In this document: one piece after another, positions 35,979-44,482 of the stretch
Position numbering within the stretch: position 1 is the first letter of the stretch
Layout of the letters: each line of letters begins with the position of its first letter
NCBI RefSeq assembly: GCF_006065315.1
Contig: NZ_CP040749.1
Location: forward strand, 558,001 to 622,000
DNA length: 64,000 bases
Reading direction: 5' to 3'
From: Aureibaculum algae
GTDB lineage: Bacteria; Bacteroidota; Bacteroidia; Flavobacteriales; Flavobacteriaceae
Position numbers and translations under genes: made by a program
The notes under the pieces: model-generated
Databases searched by the model: none
What the model saw: the letters and a program-made list of their open reading frames with translations, nothing else
Told to the model about the DNA's origin: nothing

Positions 35979-37211
35979 ATGAAAAAAGGAAAAAATATTT
36001 GTATTTACACCTTCTTACTAGCTTTACTAATTTCATGTACTGAGCAAGAAAAGAAAATGAGTGCATCTTATAAACGATTCAGAGAGAGCAAAATTCGTTT
36101 TGACAAATACAATGAGTTTAACACTAATTTTGTATTTAAAGAAGTAACCGGAATAGGATACGAAGAAGGTGTCACTCGTCGTGACCCATCGAGTGTAATT
36201 ATGGTCGATAGCGTATATTATGTATGGTATAGCAGACCTCAAGTCAATACTCCGCTTGTTGGACCTAATGATGCAACAGATAGTACTCGTGCTTTTCACT
36301 GGGATCTCTGCGATATCTGGTATGCAACTTCAACTGATGGTTATGATTGGGAAGAACAAGGAATAGCGGTTCATCGAGGTCCAAAAGGACGATATGACCA
36401 TCGAAGTGTATTCACAACGGATATTTTGGTTGCCGATGGTAAATACTATCTGGCATATCAAGCTGCCGAAAATTTAAAACAAGCCAGATGGTCGGAGTGG
36501 ACAAAAACATCAGGTGATTTCAATAAAAATGTTATAGGAATGTCTTGGGCAGATAATCCTAACGGTCCTTGGCATGCATTAGAAGAACCAATATTAAAAG
36601 TTGGCCCTGAAATTGCTTGGGATGGTGAGGTTGTTCACGATCCAACATTTGTTGTTCGTAATGGAAAATATTTTATGTATTATAAGAGTGCTGGTCGTGT
36701 ACCTTGGAAACCAAATATCTCAAATGGTGATTTCACGAAAGAATTTGCTGATATGCCCAATGCTATTATTGGTGTAGCTGTATCCGAAAAACCAACGGGA
36801 CCTTATATTAAATCTGAATACAATCCGGTATTAATTGGAGGGCATGAATGTATTGTTTGGCCATACCGAAAAGGCGTTTGTGCCTTTTTAACTGAAGGCC
36901 CAGAGGCAAATAGCATTCAGTTTTCTGAAGATGGAATTAATTTCTACCCAGTTAAACACGGATTAGAAAAACCTGAAGCTGGAGGTGTTTATAGAGCAGG
37001 GAATTTTACCGACACCGATAGCTTACCAGGGCAGGGAATTACCTGGGGGTTAAGTCATGTATTGGGTGAATGGAATTTCTTACGTCGTTTTGAATGTGAC
37101 CTATCATTAGAAAAAGGGAATAGGGTTTTAGCTGATTATGATAAAATAGTAGAATATCAAAAACGTGAAGATTATCAGTATGATAAATCTGCGAGTACAA
37201 GTCCGAAATAA
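35979..37211 (+). CDS. GH117/GH43-like beta-propeller glycosidase, lipoprotein
   Basis: A 410-residue protein with a lipobox (LLALLISC). Propeller blades are visible: GVTRRDPSSVIMVDSVYYVWYSRP, CDIWYATSTDGYDWEEQG, GRYDHRSVFTTDILVADGKYYLAYQA and VVHDPTFVVRNGKYFMYYKS. VTRRDPS and the DHRSVFT block resemble GH117, the family of alpha-1,3-anhydro-L-galactosidases acting on agar and porphyran oligosaccharides; GH43 is an alternative. The family call is from motif memory only. If correct it ties the cluster to red-algal galactans. Confidence 0.65.
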   Translation: MKKGKNICIYTFLLALLISCTEQEKKMSASYKRFRESKIRFDKYNEFNTNFVFKEVTGIGYEEGVTRRDPSSVIMVDSVYYVWYSRPQVNTPLVGPNDATDSTRAFHWDLCDIWYATSTDGYDWEEQGIAVHRGPKGRYDHRSVFTTDILVADGKYYLAYQAAENLKQARWSEWTKTSGDFNKNVIGMSWADNPNGPWHALEEPILKVGPEIAWDGEVVHDPTFVVRNGKYFMYYKSAGRVPWKPNISNGDFTKEFADMPNAIIGVAVSEKPTGPYIKSEYNPVLIGGHECIVWPYRKGVCAFLTEGPEANSIQFSEDGINFYPVKHGLEKPEAGGVYRAGNFTDTDSLPGQGITWGLSHVLGEWNFLRRFECDLSLEKGNRVLADYDKIVEYQKREDYQYDKSASTSPK

Positions 37212-37410
37212 ACATGATACTGATGAAAAAAAGGTAATTAAGCTCACACAGCCAAACACATTTTCAACTCCTCTGAGCCGAAACGCAATCAAAAAACTAC
37301 AAAAGAACTTGCTTGTTTGTTAACGCTTTTTTGCCTACCCTAAAAACTAATTTTTTAGGGTACAGCAGTGCTACGATGGAGTTGATTATGTATCTAATTT
37401 AATAGATGGC
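37193..37410 (+). repeat. Cassette-end repeat, unit 1 (partner of 40893-41093)
   Basis: From the codons for TSPK of the propeller enzyme onward (AAGTCCGAAATAAACA) about 200 bp match 40893-41093 imperfectly, including ACACAGCCAA, AACGCTTTTTTGCC and CCCTAAAAACTA. At both sites the repeat runs into an attC-like hairpin. It shows two related cassette ends within putative cassette 8. Confidence 0.75.
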
Positions 37411-37544
37411 AAACTTAAGATGTGTATAAAACATTTGGCGGATAATGCTAATTTTAAGGTCGTTGCATTTAATGAAATTTGTAGCGGTTTGAAAGGAAAG
37501 TGCTTCGAAATGCCAAACGTTTCATATACTTAACGTTGTGTACA
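37411..37544 (+). other. Degenerate attC-like site inside the polysaccharide cluster
   Basis: TGTATAAAACATTTGGC (from about 37423) pairs with GCCAAACGTTTCATATACT (37512-37530), and a core GTTGTGTACA follows at 37535-37544. The inverse core is decayed (AAG in place of AAC near 37417), and no complement of GTTGTGTACA was found downstream. The GH35 gene starts 41 bp after this core, as genes in intact cassettes do. Confidence 0.55.
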
Positions 37545-37584
37545 ATGTGGCACTGTGATGATTAGAATAATTTAAATTTAGAAT

Positions 37585-40104
37585 ATGAATACAAGAATTT
37601 TTTTTATTATTGGAATCGGAATTTTAACAACTCTAAATTCCTGCATAAAAAACAAAAAAACAGATAATGCTGTGAACTTAGAAAGTTCAATAGTTTTTGA
37701 CCTTTCAAATTTCAAAAAAGAACCAACCAGAGACATCCCCGGAATGTCTGGGGTATCCCCCACAGGTGATCAACTAAAAGTTAATAATAAGTTTATCACA
37801 TATAATGACGAACCATGGATTGCCTCTTTCGGAGAGTTTGAATATCAACGGTACCCATCTGAACATTGGGAAGACGCTCTCTTAAAATTGAAATCACAGG
37901 GTTTTACAGGAGTTTCCTCCTATATGTTTTGGATAAATCATGAGGAAGAGGAAGGTGTTTGGGATTTTTCAGGAAGAAATGATTTACGTCGTTTTATACA
38001 GCTTTGTAAAAAGCACAACCTGTTGTTTGCTGCGAGAATTGGCCCTTGGGTAAATGCTGAATATCGAAACGGAGGCCATCCTGATTGGCTGGTAAAGCGT
38101 TTGGGAGATCCTAAAAACCCGTTTGGACATTCAGGAAGTGGAGGGCGATTACGTTCAATGGATCCTGACTATTTAGCTTATGTAGATAAGTATTATCAAA
38201 AAATAGGAGAGCAAATGAAAGGCTTGTACTGGAAAGATGGAGGTCCTATTGTTTCGGTGCAATTAGATAATGAGTACACTCCTGCGCATTCGGGTGTAGG
38301 TGGAACTGATTTAATTGAATGGGAAAAAGCGACAGCTATAAAATATGGTATGGATGTTCCTATATATACAACTACTGGATGGAATGGTGCTGAGTTTATT
38401 CAAGATCATACAATTCAAACTCATGGGTCATATGCCGAATATTTTTGGGGTACAGCAGACAAAATATTTAGAACACCTGCATTTAGTTTTAGTACACTTA
38501 GAGCTGTGGACGGTATCGATACAGAAGTAAATTATTTCGATGCTAACCAAAGTACCAATATTCAAAAATACATTGACAATCCTTACCTAACCTGCGAAAC
38601 GGGTATTGGAATGAACATGGCGTACCACCGTCGTCCTAATGTTAATTATTTGGATAACGGAGCTGTATCATTAGTTGAATTAGGAAGTGGCTGCAATGGA
38701 ATGGGGTATTTTATGGCTATTGGTGGCAGTAACCCTAAAGGAAAGCATAGCTATATGAATAGAGAAATGGCTCATGGTGCCAATGATAATTCAGTATTTA
38801 GCAACGATTTTCAGTCAGCTATAGGGGAGTTTGGACAAATTAGAAGAAGTTTCCATGAGTACCCAGTACAACTCCATTTCATGACTGATTTTGGAAAACA
38901 TTTGGCACCCTGCCAAACAATTATTCCAAAAGAAATTGATGAGCTACACGGTCAAGACCTACTGAACTCTAAAGAGCTTCAAAGAGCTGTACGAACCGAT
39001 GGCAAAAAAGGATTTGTGTTTGTCAATAATCGCGTTAAAAACGATACAACCTATCAATTTAATAATACACAGTTTGAAATTAATTTAGCATCCGAAACAC
39101 TAAAATTTCCTAAAAAACCATTTAATATTCCTATTGATTCTTATTTCTATTGGCCTTTTAACTTGCAGTTATCGGGTGTCCTCATTAAGTACGCTACAGC
39201 ACAACCCATTTTACACTTAGAGGAGAGTAATACTTTTGTGTTTTTTCAAAACGAAGGGCTTCCTGCAGAATTTGCTATAGATAATACTAATATCTCTGAC
39301 ATTAAAACTAATAATGCCCAAGTAGTAAAAAAGGATTCCTCAACGAATATTGCAATCACAAAAGCAGGTTTAAACTGTTTTATTGATGTGAAATTAATAG
39401 ATGATAAAACGGTTCGTTTTTTAGTATTGGATCAAAAGCACGCGAAGCAGTTGTATAGAAATAACAACACTTTGTACCTTTCAGACGCTGAGATTTTACT
39501 ATTTAAGGGTGATAGTTTGCAAGTGATTAGCGAACAGATAAAAAATACAATTTGGGCATATCCTAAGGTTCCCTCTAAAAATTCACCATCAATCAAGGAT
39601 GGATTGTTTGAAAAATTTGAAGTAAATTTTGAATACGTTGACGTGCCCTTAGCTTATACTGAAATTCAGAATGGTAAAAATATTAAATTCCAAAACAGAA
39701 CAAACAATAAGTCCCAGAATTTGATTACTGGTGTTCCACATGATTCTATTTTTGATAAGGGCACAATTCTTTCCTTAACTTTTCCTAAAGGCATCCCTGA
39801 TAGCCTATATGATGTGCGAGTAAAAATTGATTACGAGGCAAGCGCGCTCCGTTTATATAAAAATGGTGAATTTATTTATGATAATTACTACAATGGAGAG
39901 ACATGGGTATTAGGTGCAAAACAGTTGTTACCAGATTATATAAATGGAATGAATTTAGAACTCAAATTCATTCCATTGCAACCTGATGACAAAATCTATA
40001 TAGATGGTAAATATTGGCCAAATTTGAATAAAATTAAGAATGTTTTGGAAGTAAAAAGTATAAAAGCCATACCTGTTTACAAAACAGGTTTTAAACTTAA
40101 CTAA
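37585..40104 (+). CDS. GH35 beta-galactosidase-like enzyme, lipoprotein
   Basis: An 839-residue protein with a lipobox (TTLNSC, residues ~13-18). The TIM barrel opens with ITYNDEPWIASFGEFEYQRYP, then FTGVSSYMFWINHEEEEGVWDF, RIGPWVNAEYRNGGHPDWLV and SVQLDNEY with the acid/base Glu. These are GH35 blocks with family-atypical details (FGEFEY in place of SGEIHY). The nucleophile is probably the Glu in YLTCETGIGM. C-terminal beta domains follow. GH35 releases beta-galactose from oligosaccharides. It lies behind its own attC-like core. Confidence 0.82.
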   Translation: MNTRIFFIIGIGILTTLNSCIKNKKTDNAVNLESSIVFDLSNFKKEPTRDIPGMSGVSPTGDQLKVNNKFITYNDEPWIASFGEFEYQRYPSEHWEDALLKLKSQGFTGVSSYMFWINHEEEEGVWDFSGRNDLRRFIQLCKKHNLLFAARIGPWVNAEYRNGGHPDWLVKRLGDPKNPFGHSGSGGRLRSMDPDYLAYVDKYYQKIGEQMKGLYWKDGGPIVSVQLDNEYTPAHSGVGGTDLIEWEKATAIKYGMDVPIYTTTGWNGAEFIQDHTIQTHGSYAEYFWGTADKIFRTPAFSFSTLRAVDGIDTEVNYFDANQSTNIQKYIDNPYLTCETGIGMNMAYHRRPNVNYLDNGAVSLVELGSGCNGMGYFMAIGGSNPKGKHSYMNREMAHGANDNSVFSNDFQSAIGEFGQIRRSFHEYPVQLHFMTDFGKHLAPCQTIIPKEIDELHGQDLLNSKELQRAVRTDGKKGFVFVNNRVKNDTTYQFNNTQFEINLASETLKFPKKPFNIPIDSYFYWPFNLQLSGVLIKYATAQPILHLEESNTFVFFQNEGLPAEFAIDNTNISDIKTNNAQVVKKDSSTNIAITKAGLNCFIDVKLIDDKTVRFLVLDQKHAKQLYRNNNTLYLSDAEILLFKGDSLQVISEQIKNTIWAYPKVPSKNSPSIKDGLFEKFEVNFEYVDVPLAYTEIQNGKNIKFQNRTNNKSQNLITGVPHDSIFDKGTILSLTFPKGIPDSLYDVRVKIDYEASALRLYKNGEFIYDNYYNGETWVLGAKQLLPDYINGMNLELKFIPLQPDDKIYIDGKYWPNLNKIKNVLEVKSIKAIPVYKTGFKLN

Positions 40105-40251
40105 CTATTTAATAAATTGTAAACTTAGAATGTGTCATAGGTAATGGTACTAATGATTTTGAATTTTCATCTTTTCCGGCTGGATCCCGAACAGGACTTG
40201 GCGATTATGGATTTTTAGGAAAGTATGCTTTTATTGGTCATTTTGTGGGAC

Positions 40252-40848
40252 TCAACTATTTTTAAAAATGTATTTTTGAAAGGGCTTCACTTCCTTATAA
40301 AAGTGTTTTTCATCAATAGTTACATTATCAGTCTTAGACCATGATGTGGGATATTTAATACTAAATAAACTCTCACCTGTTGACATATACCCATCATCTT
40401 CTCTAAGAAATCCAATATTCATCTGATATTGATTAAAAACATAAGTGCTAAATTGAGAGTTAAGTATTACAAATAATCCACCAAGAGCAGATATTATATT
40501 TTCAATAGAAGCGAAATGGAACATATCGCTTCTATTATGTTTAACATTATTATATGCCTGATACCAGTTTAAAGGAGCAAAACTATTCGATCCCCAATCC
40601 TTAAATGGTCTAAATTCTTTGGGTTTAGGAAACCATGTATTAATACTTACTTCATATTCATGTAGTTTAGAAGCAGAACTTATTTTAAAATAATCTTTAA
40701 TATTCCATTTCGCTTCTATTGAATAACCATTATCTTTAAGAATTCCTGAGCAATTATTTTCAAATTCCGTACAAATTCTAAGTAATAACTCATACGTTCT
40801 ATGTGAAAAAGTATCCTTGTTCTTATCATGCAGTTCAATATATTCCAT
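40252..40848 (-). CDS. hypothetical protein, possibly HEPN-like
   Basis: A 198-residue protein on the strand opposite to the glycosidase genes. No clear family was recognised. The segment WYQAYNNVKHNRSDMFHFASIENIISALGGLFVIL has the helical look and the R/K-H rich turn (NVKHNR) of HEPN-like or abortive-infection proteins, but a canonical R-x4-6-H motif is not obvious. No signal peptide. It lies between the GH35 gene and the end repeat of cassette 8 and does not look like part of the PUL. Confidence 0.5.
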   Translation of the reverse strand: MEYIELHDKNKDTFSHRTYELLLRICTEFENNCSGILKDNGYSIEAKWNIKDYFKISSASKLHEYEVSINTWFPKPKEFRPFKDWGSNSFAPLNWYQAYNNVKHNRSDMFHFASIENIISALGGLFVILNSQFSTYVFNQYQMNIGFLREDDGYMSTGESLFSIKYPTSWSKTDNVTIDEKHFYKEVKPFQKYIFKNS

Positions 40849-40892
40849 TATTTTCTTAAAATCATTCTGTATAATATGATAAGCATGAATCC

Positions 40893-41093
40893 AAGTCCGA
40901 AATAAACAAGATATTGATTAAAAATGGTAATTCAGCCCACACAGCCAAGCACATTTTCAATTCGCCCGAGCCGACACGCAACCAAAAATTGCAAAAGAGC
41001 TTGCCTGTCTGCCAACGCTTTTTTGCCGACCCTAAAAACTATTTTTTTCGGGTACAGAAGTGCTTCGATTGAGCTGATTTTGGATTGTAATAA
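40893..41093 (+). repeat. Cassette-end repeat, unit 2 (partner of 37193-37410)
   Basis: About 200 bp imperfectly repeated from 37193-37410, ending at the inverse core of the intact attC-like site 8. Frames over this stretch are not genes. Confidence 0.75.
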
Positions 41094-41114
41094 ATTGATA
41101 ATGAATAAAGCCCA

Positions 41115-41250
41115 GCATACAACAATAAATATAAGGCATAGGGCGGAAAGCGTTATATTTGAACTTAGTACATTTAATAAAAATTGCAACGGTTTGACAG
41201 GTTCGTGTTCCAAAGTGCCCTACGACCTCATATTCGAGCCGTTGCCAGTA
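41115..41250 (+). other. attC-like site 8 (uninterrupted)
   Basis: Inverse core GCATACAAC at 41115-41123; left arm AATATAAGGCATAGGGCGG pairs with the right arm GCCCTACGACCTCATATT; the core GTTGCCAGTA at 41241-41250 starts cassette 9. Confidence 0.8.
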
Positions 41251-41307
41251 ATTTAAGAAACTGCGTAACAAAACAGAAAAATTGCACTCTTTAATAAAAA
41301 ACTTATA

Positions 41308-42522
41308 ATGACAAAAATCATTTTCATCTTTCTACTTTCAATTTTATCGACAACATTATTTGCTCAAGAAAAGTTAAAATCGTTTGACATTTCTGAATTT
41401 GCCCACGCTTTTGAAATTAATAACGACATCATTGAAGGTGCAGGAATTAAAATATTGGAAAATAGAATATCTGAAAGTCAATTTCTATTATTAGGAGAAC
41501 AGCATTATTCGCCTGAAATTTCTGAATTTACAAATGCAATACTTCCAAAACTAAAACAGTCGAATTTTAAATATTTTGCGGTAGAAGTTGGACCAAACAG
41601 TACCGAAAAAATGGTTACTGTAATTAAAGAACAAAATTCATTGTTTGATTTTAACACAAATTTTTATTCAAATTACAAAGATATTCCGTTTCCCTTTTTT
41701 GATGGTAAAAAAGATGAACTATTTCTCAAAACAGCGATAAATGAAAATTTTGAAATTTGGGGCATCGACCAAGAATTTTTATCATCGCAACTTTTTTTAA
41801 TTGACGAAATTTACAATCAATCAAATGAAAAATCTTCATTAGAACCTCATTTCGATTCTGCAAAGAAATTTATAATACAAGAATTTAAAAAAGATAAAGA
41901 AAATAAGAACTATTCAATGTTTACGAAACTTTTAGAATCGAATATAGTAACATCATTCTTTGAAAAATGCCAAAACGAAAAACAAAATAAAATTATAGCG
42001 GACTTAATTACTTCTTGGAAAATTTACGCTTTTAATGAAACTAGAAAATATAGTGAGAACAATTTCACAAGAATGAAATATATGAAACGGAAGTTTGGAG
42101 AGAACTATAAAATTGCATTAAAAAAAGATTCTATTCCTAAAATATTTATAAAAATGGGTTCTATGCATCTTGCAAGAGGAAAGAATTGGTTGGGAATTTA
42201 TGATTTAGGAAATATGATTAAAGAACTATCTTATTTCAATGGAACTGAATCGACTTCTATAAATTGTTTCGCTCGATTTTCGCAAGATAAGGACGGAACA
42301 ATATATGATTATTTAGATGATGAAGACGGAAAAGCATATCAACCTATTTTGGAATTGGCTAAAAAAGATAAATGGGTTCTAATAGAAACAAAACCGATTT
42401 TAGAATTGGTAAAAAAGAAAAAAATAGAATTGAATTCAGACCTGAAAATTTTAATTTCTGGATTTGATTTCATCTTATTTACACCAATAAAAACAGAAGT
42501 AAAAATAAACTATGCGGAGTAA
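41308..42522 (+). CDS. secreted EreA/ChaN-like (TraB-superfamily) protein
   Basis: A 404-residue protein with a signal peptide (IIFIFLLSILSTTLFAQ). LLGEQHYSPEISEF (about residue 61-74) is the Gly-Glu-x-His loop seen in erythromycin esterase-like and ChaN/TraB-like domains; KYFAVEVGP, WGIDQEF and FIKMGSMHLARG are the matching later blocks. The superfamily includes hydrolases and haem-binding proteins, so the substrate is open. Sole gene of cassette 9, cores GTTGCCAGTA and TACTGGCAAC complementary over 10 bp. Confidence 0.7.
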   Translation: MTKIIFIFLLSILSTTLFAQEKLKSFDISEFAHAFEINNDIIEGAGIKILENRISESQFLLLGEQHYSPEISEFTNAILPKLKQSNFKYFAVEVGPNSTEKMVTVIKEQNSLFDFNTNFYSNYKDIPFPFFDGKKDELFLKTAINENFEIWGIDQEFLSSQLFLIDEIYNQSNEKSSLEPHFDSAKKFIIQEFKKDKENKNYSMFTKLLESNIVTSFFEKCQNEKQNKIIADLITSWKIYAFNETRKYSENNFTRMKYMKRKFGENYKIALKKDSIPKIFIKMGSMHLARGKNWLGIYDLGNMIKELSYFNGTESTSINCFARFSQDKDGTIYDYLDDEDGKAYQPILELAKKDKWVLIETKPILELVKKKKIELNSDLKILISGFDFILFTPIKTEVKINYAE

Positions 42523-42540
42523 AAACTACTGGCAACAATG

Positions 42541-44294
42541 GTAATCGTTGCACAAGCACCAAAATAGACCATCTGGATTAATTGGGGATTTATTTTTAGT
42601 AGTTTTAAGCGTGGCTATAATTTTTTCTGTCCCCTATTTCATCTTTTTTAAAAGGCTTAAAATGGCTTGATCTGCTCAATATATGCCAAAAACAGTGAGT
42701 TAAGTACAGCGCAAGTGATTTGGCATCACTTCTGACAACTTTACTTGTGAATTTTAGGTACTTTTTCAGGTTGTAGGCAATGGCGGAGAGATGCATCACC
42801 TTGTTGGCTTGCTCAATGCCAATGGTATTTATTTTACGTAAGCCCATGAATTGAGTTAGCGTTCCAAAGACAGGTTCAACAGTACTCTGTCGTTTTGATT
42901 TCATATAACGACCTTGGTTGCTGCTTACGCGATGGTTATTTCGTTCGTATTCTTCTCTGTAATAAGTTACCGAAAATTTCTTTTCTTGTGCTGTCTTACC
43001 TAAACATTGTTTTCTTATCGGACAGTCTCTACAAATTTTTGAGGAGATTCTATATTCCTTTTTCTTACTACCTGTTCTATAATCATTAAACACTTTTTTA
43101 AAGGGAACGATATGACCCTCTGGACAGAGATAATGATCCTCTTGTTTGACATATTCAAAATCCTCAGGACCGCCTTTATACGTCCCGTGAGGTGGTATAA
43201 AACTTCGTAAACCTATTTTTTCCAAAAAAGCATAATTCTCTCCATCACTATAGCCTGTATCGGCCACTAGATTTTGCCATAAGATCCCTTGTTTGTTCAA
43301 TCGTTTTTTTAATCGAGGTACAATGTCTTGTAAGTATTGGCTGTCTTTCTTATCTGCCTTATACGCTTTAATGTCAGTGATTACATGATGTCCAGTGTCA
43401 ACACTTAGCTGACTCATATAGTTCAGCTTGCGTGCCTTGCCTGGCTTTACACTAATTTTAGCATCCGGATCGGTGGGACTATAATGCGTTTTGTTTGAGG
43501 TGTATTTTGAGTTTTTATTGTTTGCACCCGTGCGTTGATCTTGATCTTTTGACCATTTTTTATTCCGACTTTTAATAGCAGACAATTCTTGCTTGGTGGC
43601 ACTAATTTTTTTTTGAGCATCTGAAGCTTTATTCTCTTTGGCTTTTCGAATAGGCTTTTGTTTATCCATGCTACTGATATGGCGTAGCTTTTTTAAGTGG
43701 TCTTCTAATTCTTCTTCAGGCACTTTTAACTCCAAGGTATCCATCGAGGCATTTGCCTTTATTGGAGCAGAATCTATCGCTTGAGTATGGCCACTTACCA
43801 TGCCTTTGTCAACACACATAATTAAAACACGCGTAAAGACTTCTTCAAAAACTTTTTCTGGATATAATTGACGCGTACGACTTATTGTGCTATGCCAGGG
43901 CAACTCTTCATCAATATCATAGCCTAAAAAATACAATATGTCCAAACGTAAACTACAATGGGCAATCAACTGTCGATCACTGATAATATTCTCTAAATAT
44001 CCCACCAAACACAACTTGAAAAACACGGTAGGATCTATGCTCTTTTGACCACTGTCTCCATAATAAGGACGTGTCAGTACATATAGAAAATGTAGGTCTA
44101 ATTCCCCATTTAATCGTCGATAAAAATTCTCCTTTGGAATCCGATCACTCATTCGGAATTGAGTGAATAATTTCTCTTGATACTCTTTTTTGCCTTGCAT
44201 ACCTCAAGATACAGAATATCAGTCTAATGACCAATAAATTCATGCGTTTTTTAGTTCATTTTATCCCTAATTATATATATCTTGTGCAACAGGC
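42541..44294. mobile_element. IS1182-family insertion sequence, copy 4 (1754 bp)
   Basis: Same ends and length as copy 1, with a perfect 6-bp direct repeat ACAATG (42535-42540 and 44295-44300). Confidence 0.88.
42605..44200 (-). CDS. IS1182-family transposase (copy 4)
   Basis: Intact 531-residue DDE transposase, identical in translation to the other full copies. Confidence 0.93.
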   Translation of the reverse strand: MQGKKEYQEKLFTQFRMSDRIPKENFYRRLNGELDLHFLYVLTRPYYGDSGQKSIDPTVFFKLCLVGYLENIISDRQLIAHCSLRLDILYFLGYDIDEELPWHSTISRTRQLYPEKVFEEVFTRVLIMCVDKGMVSGHTQAIDSAPIKANASMDTLELKVPEEELEDHLKKLRHISSMDKQKPIRKAKENKASDAQKKISATKQELSAIKSRNKKWSKDQDQRTGANNKNSKYTSNKTHYSPTDPDAKISVKPGKARKLNYMSQLSVDTGHHVITDIKAYKADKKDSQYLQDIVPRLKKRLNKQGILWQNLVADTGYSDGENYAFLEKIGLRSFIPPHGTYKGGPEDFEYVKQEDHYLCPEGHIVPFKKVFNDYRTGSKKKEYRISSKICRDCPIRKQCLGKTAQEKKFSVTYYREEYERNNHRVSSNQGRYMKSKRQSTVEPVFGTLTQFMGLRKINTIGIEQANKVMHLSAIAYNLKKYLKFTSKVVRSDAKSLALYLTHCFWHILSRSSHFKPFKKDEIGDRKNYSHA

Positions 44295-44482
44295 ACAATG
44301 TATATAAAGAATAGCGCAAGTCAATGCTAACACTAAGGTTTGGGCATTTTTGAAAAATCGCCAAATTTTTAAATTTGACGATTTCCAACAAAAAGATAAA
44401 TAGTAAAATTTAAAAATTCGGCTTGTGTTAATTCGAAAAGTAACAGCTTATTTTCAGCGCTACTTTTCATATACGGAGCCGT

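Larger units (their letters stand above)
21389..41123 (+). other. Putative giant cassette 8 carrying a polysaccharide-degradation cluster
   Basis: The core GTTGTATGC at 21389-21397 has its reverse complement GCATACAAC at 41115-41123, immediately followed by an attC-like hairpin that runs to the next cassette core. No other core between them matches as well. If read like the other cassettes this makes a 19.7-kb unit holding the whole HTCS/GH/sulfatase cluster. A degenerate attC-like hairpin inside it (37422-37544) shows at least two original units, so a composite built by deletion or insertion is also possible. Confidence 0.45.

Noticed and set aside
40924..41271. Overlapping frames on both strands before cassette 9
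   Set aside because: They fall in the cassette-end repeat and attC-like site 8, whose sequence is repeated in non-coding form at 37.2 kb.
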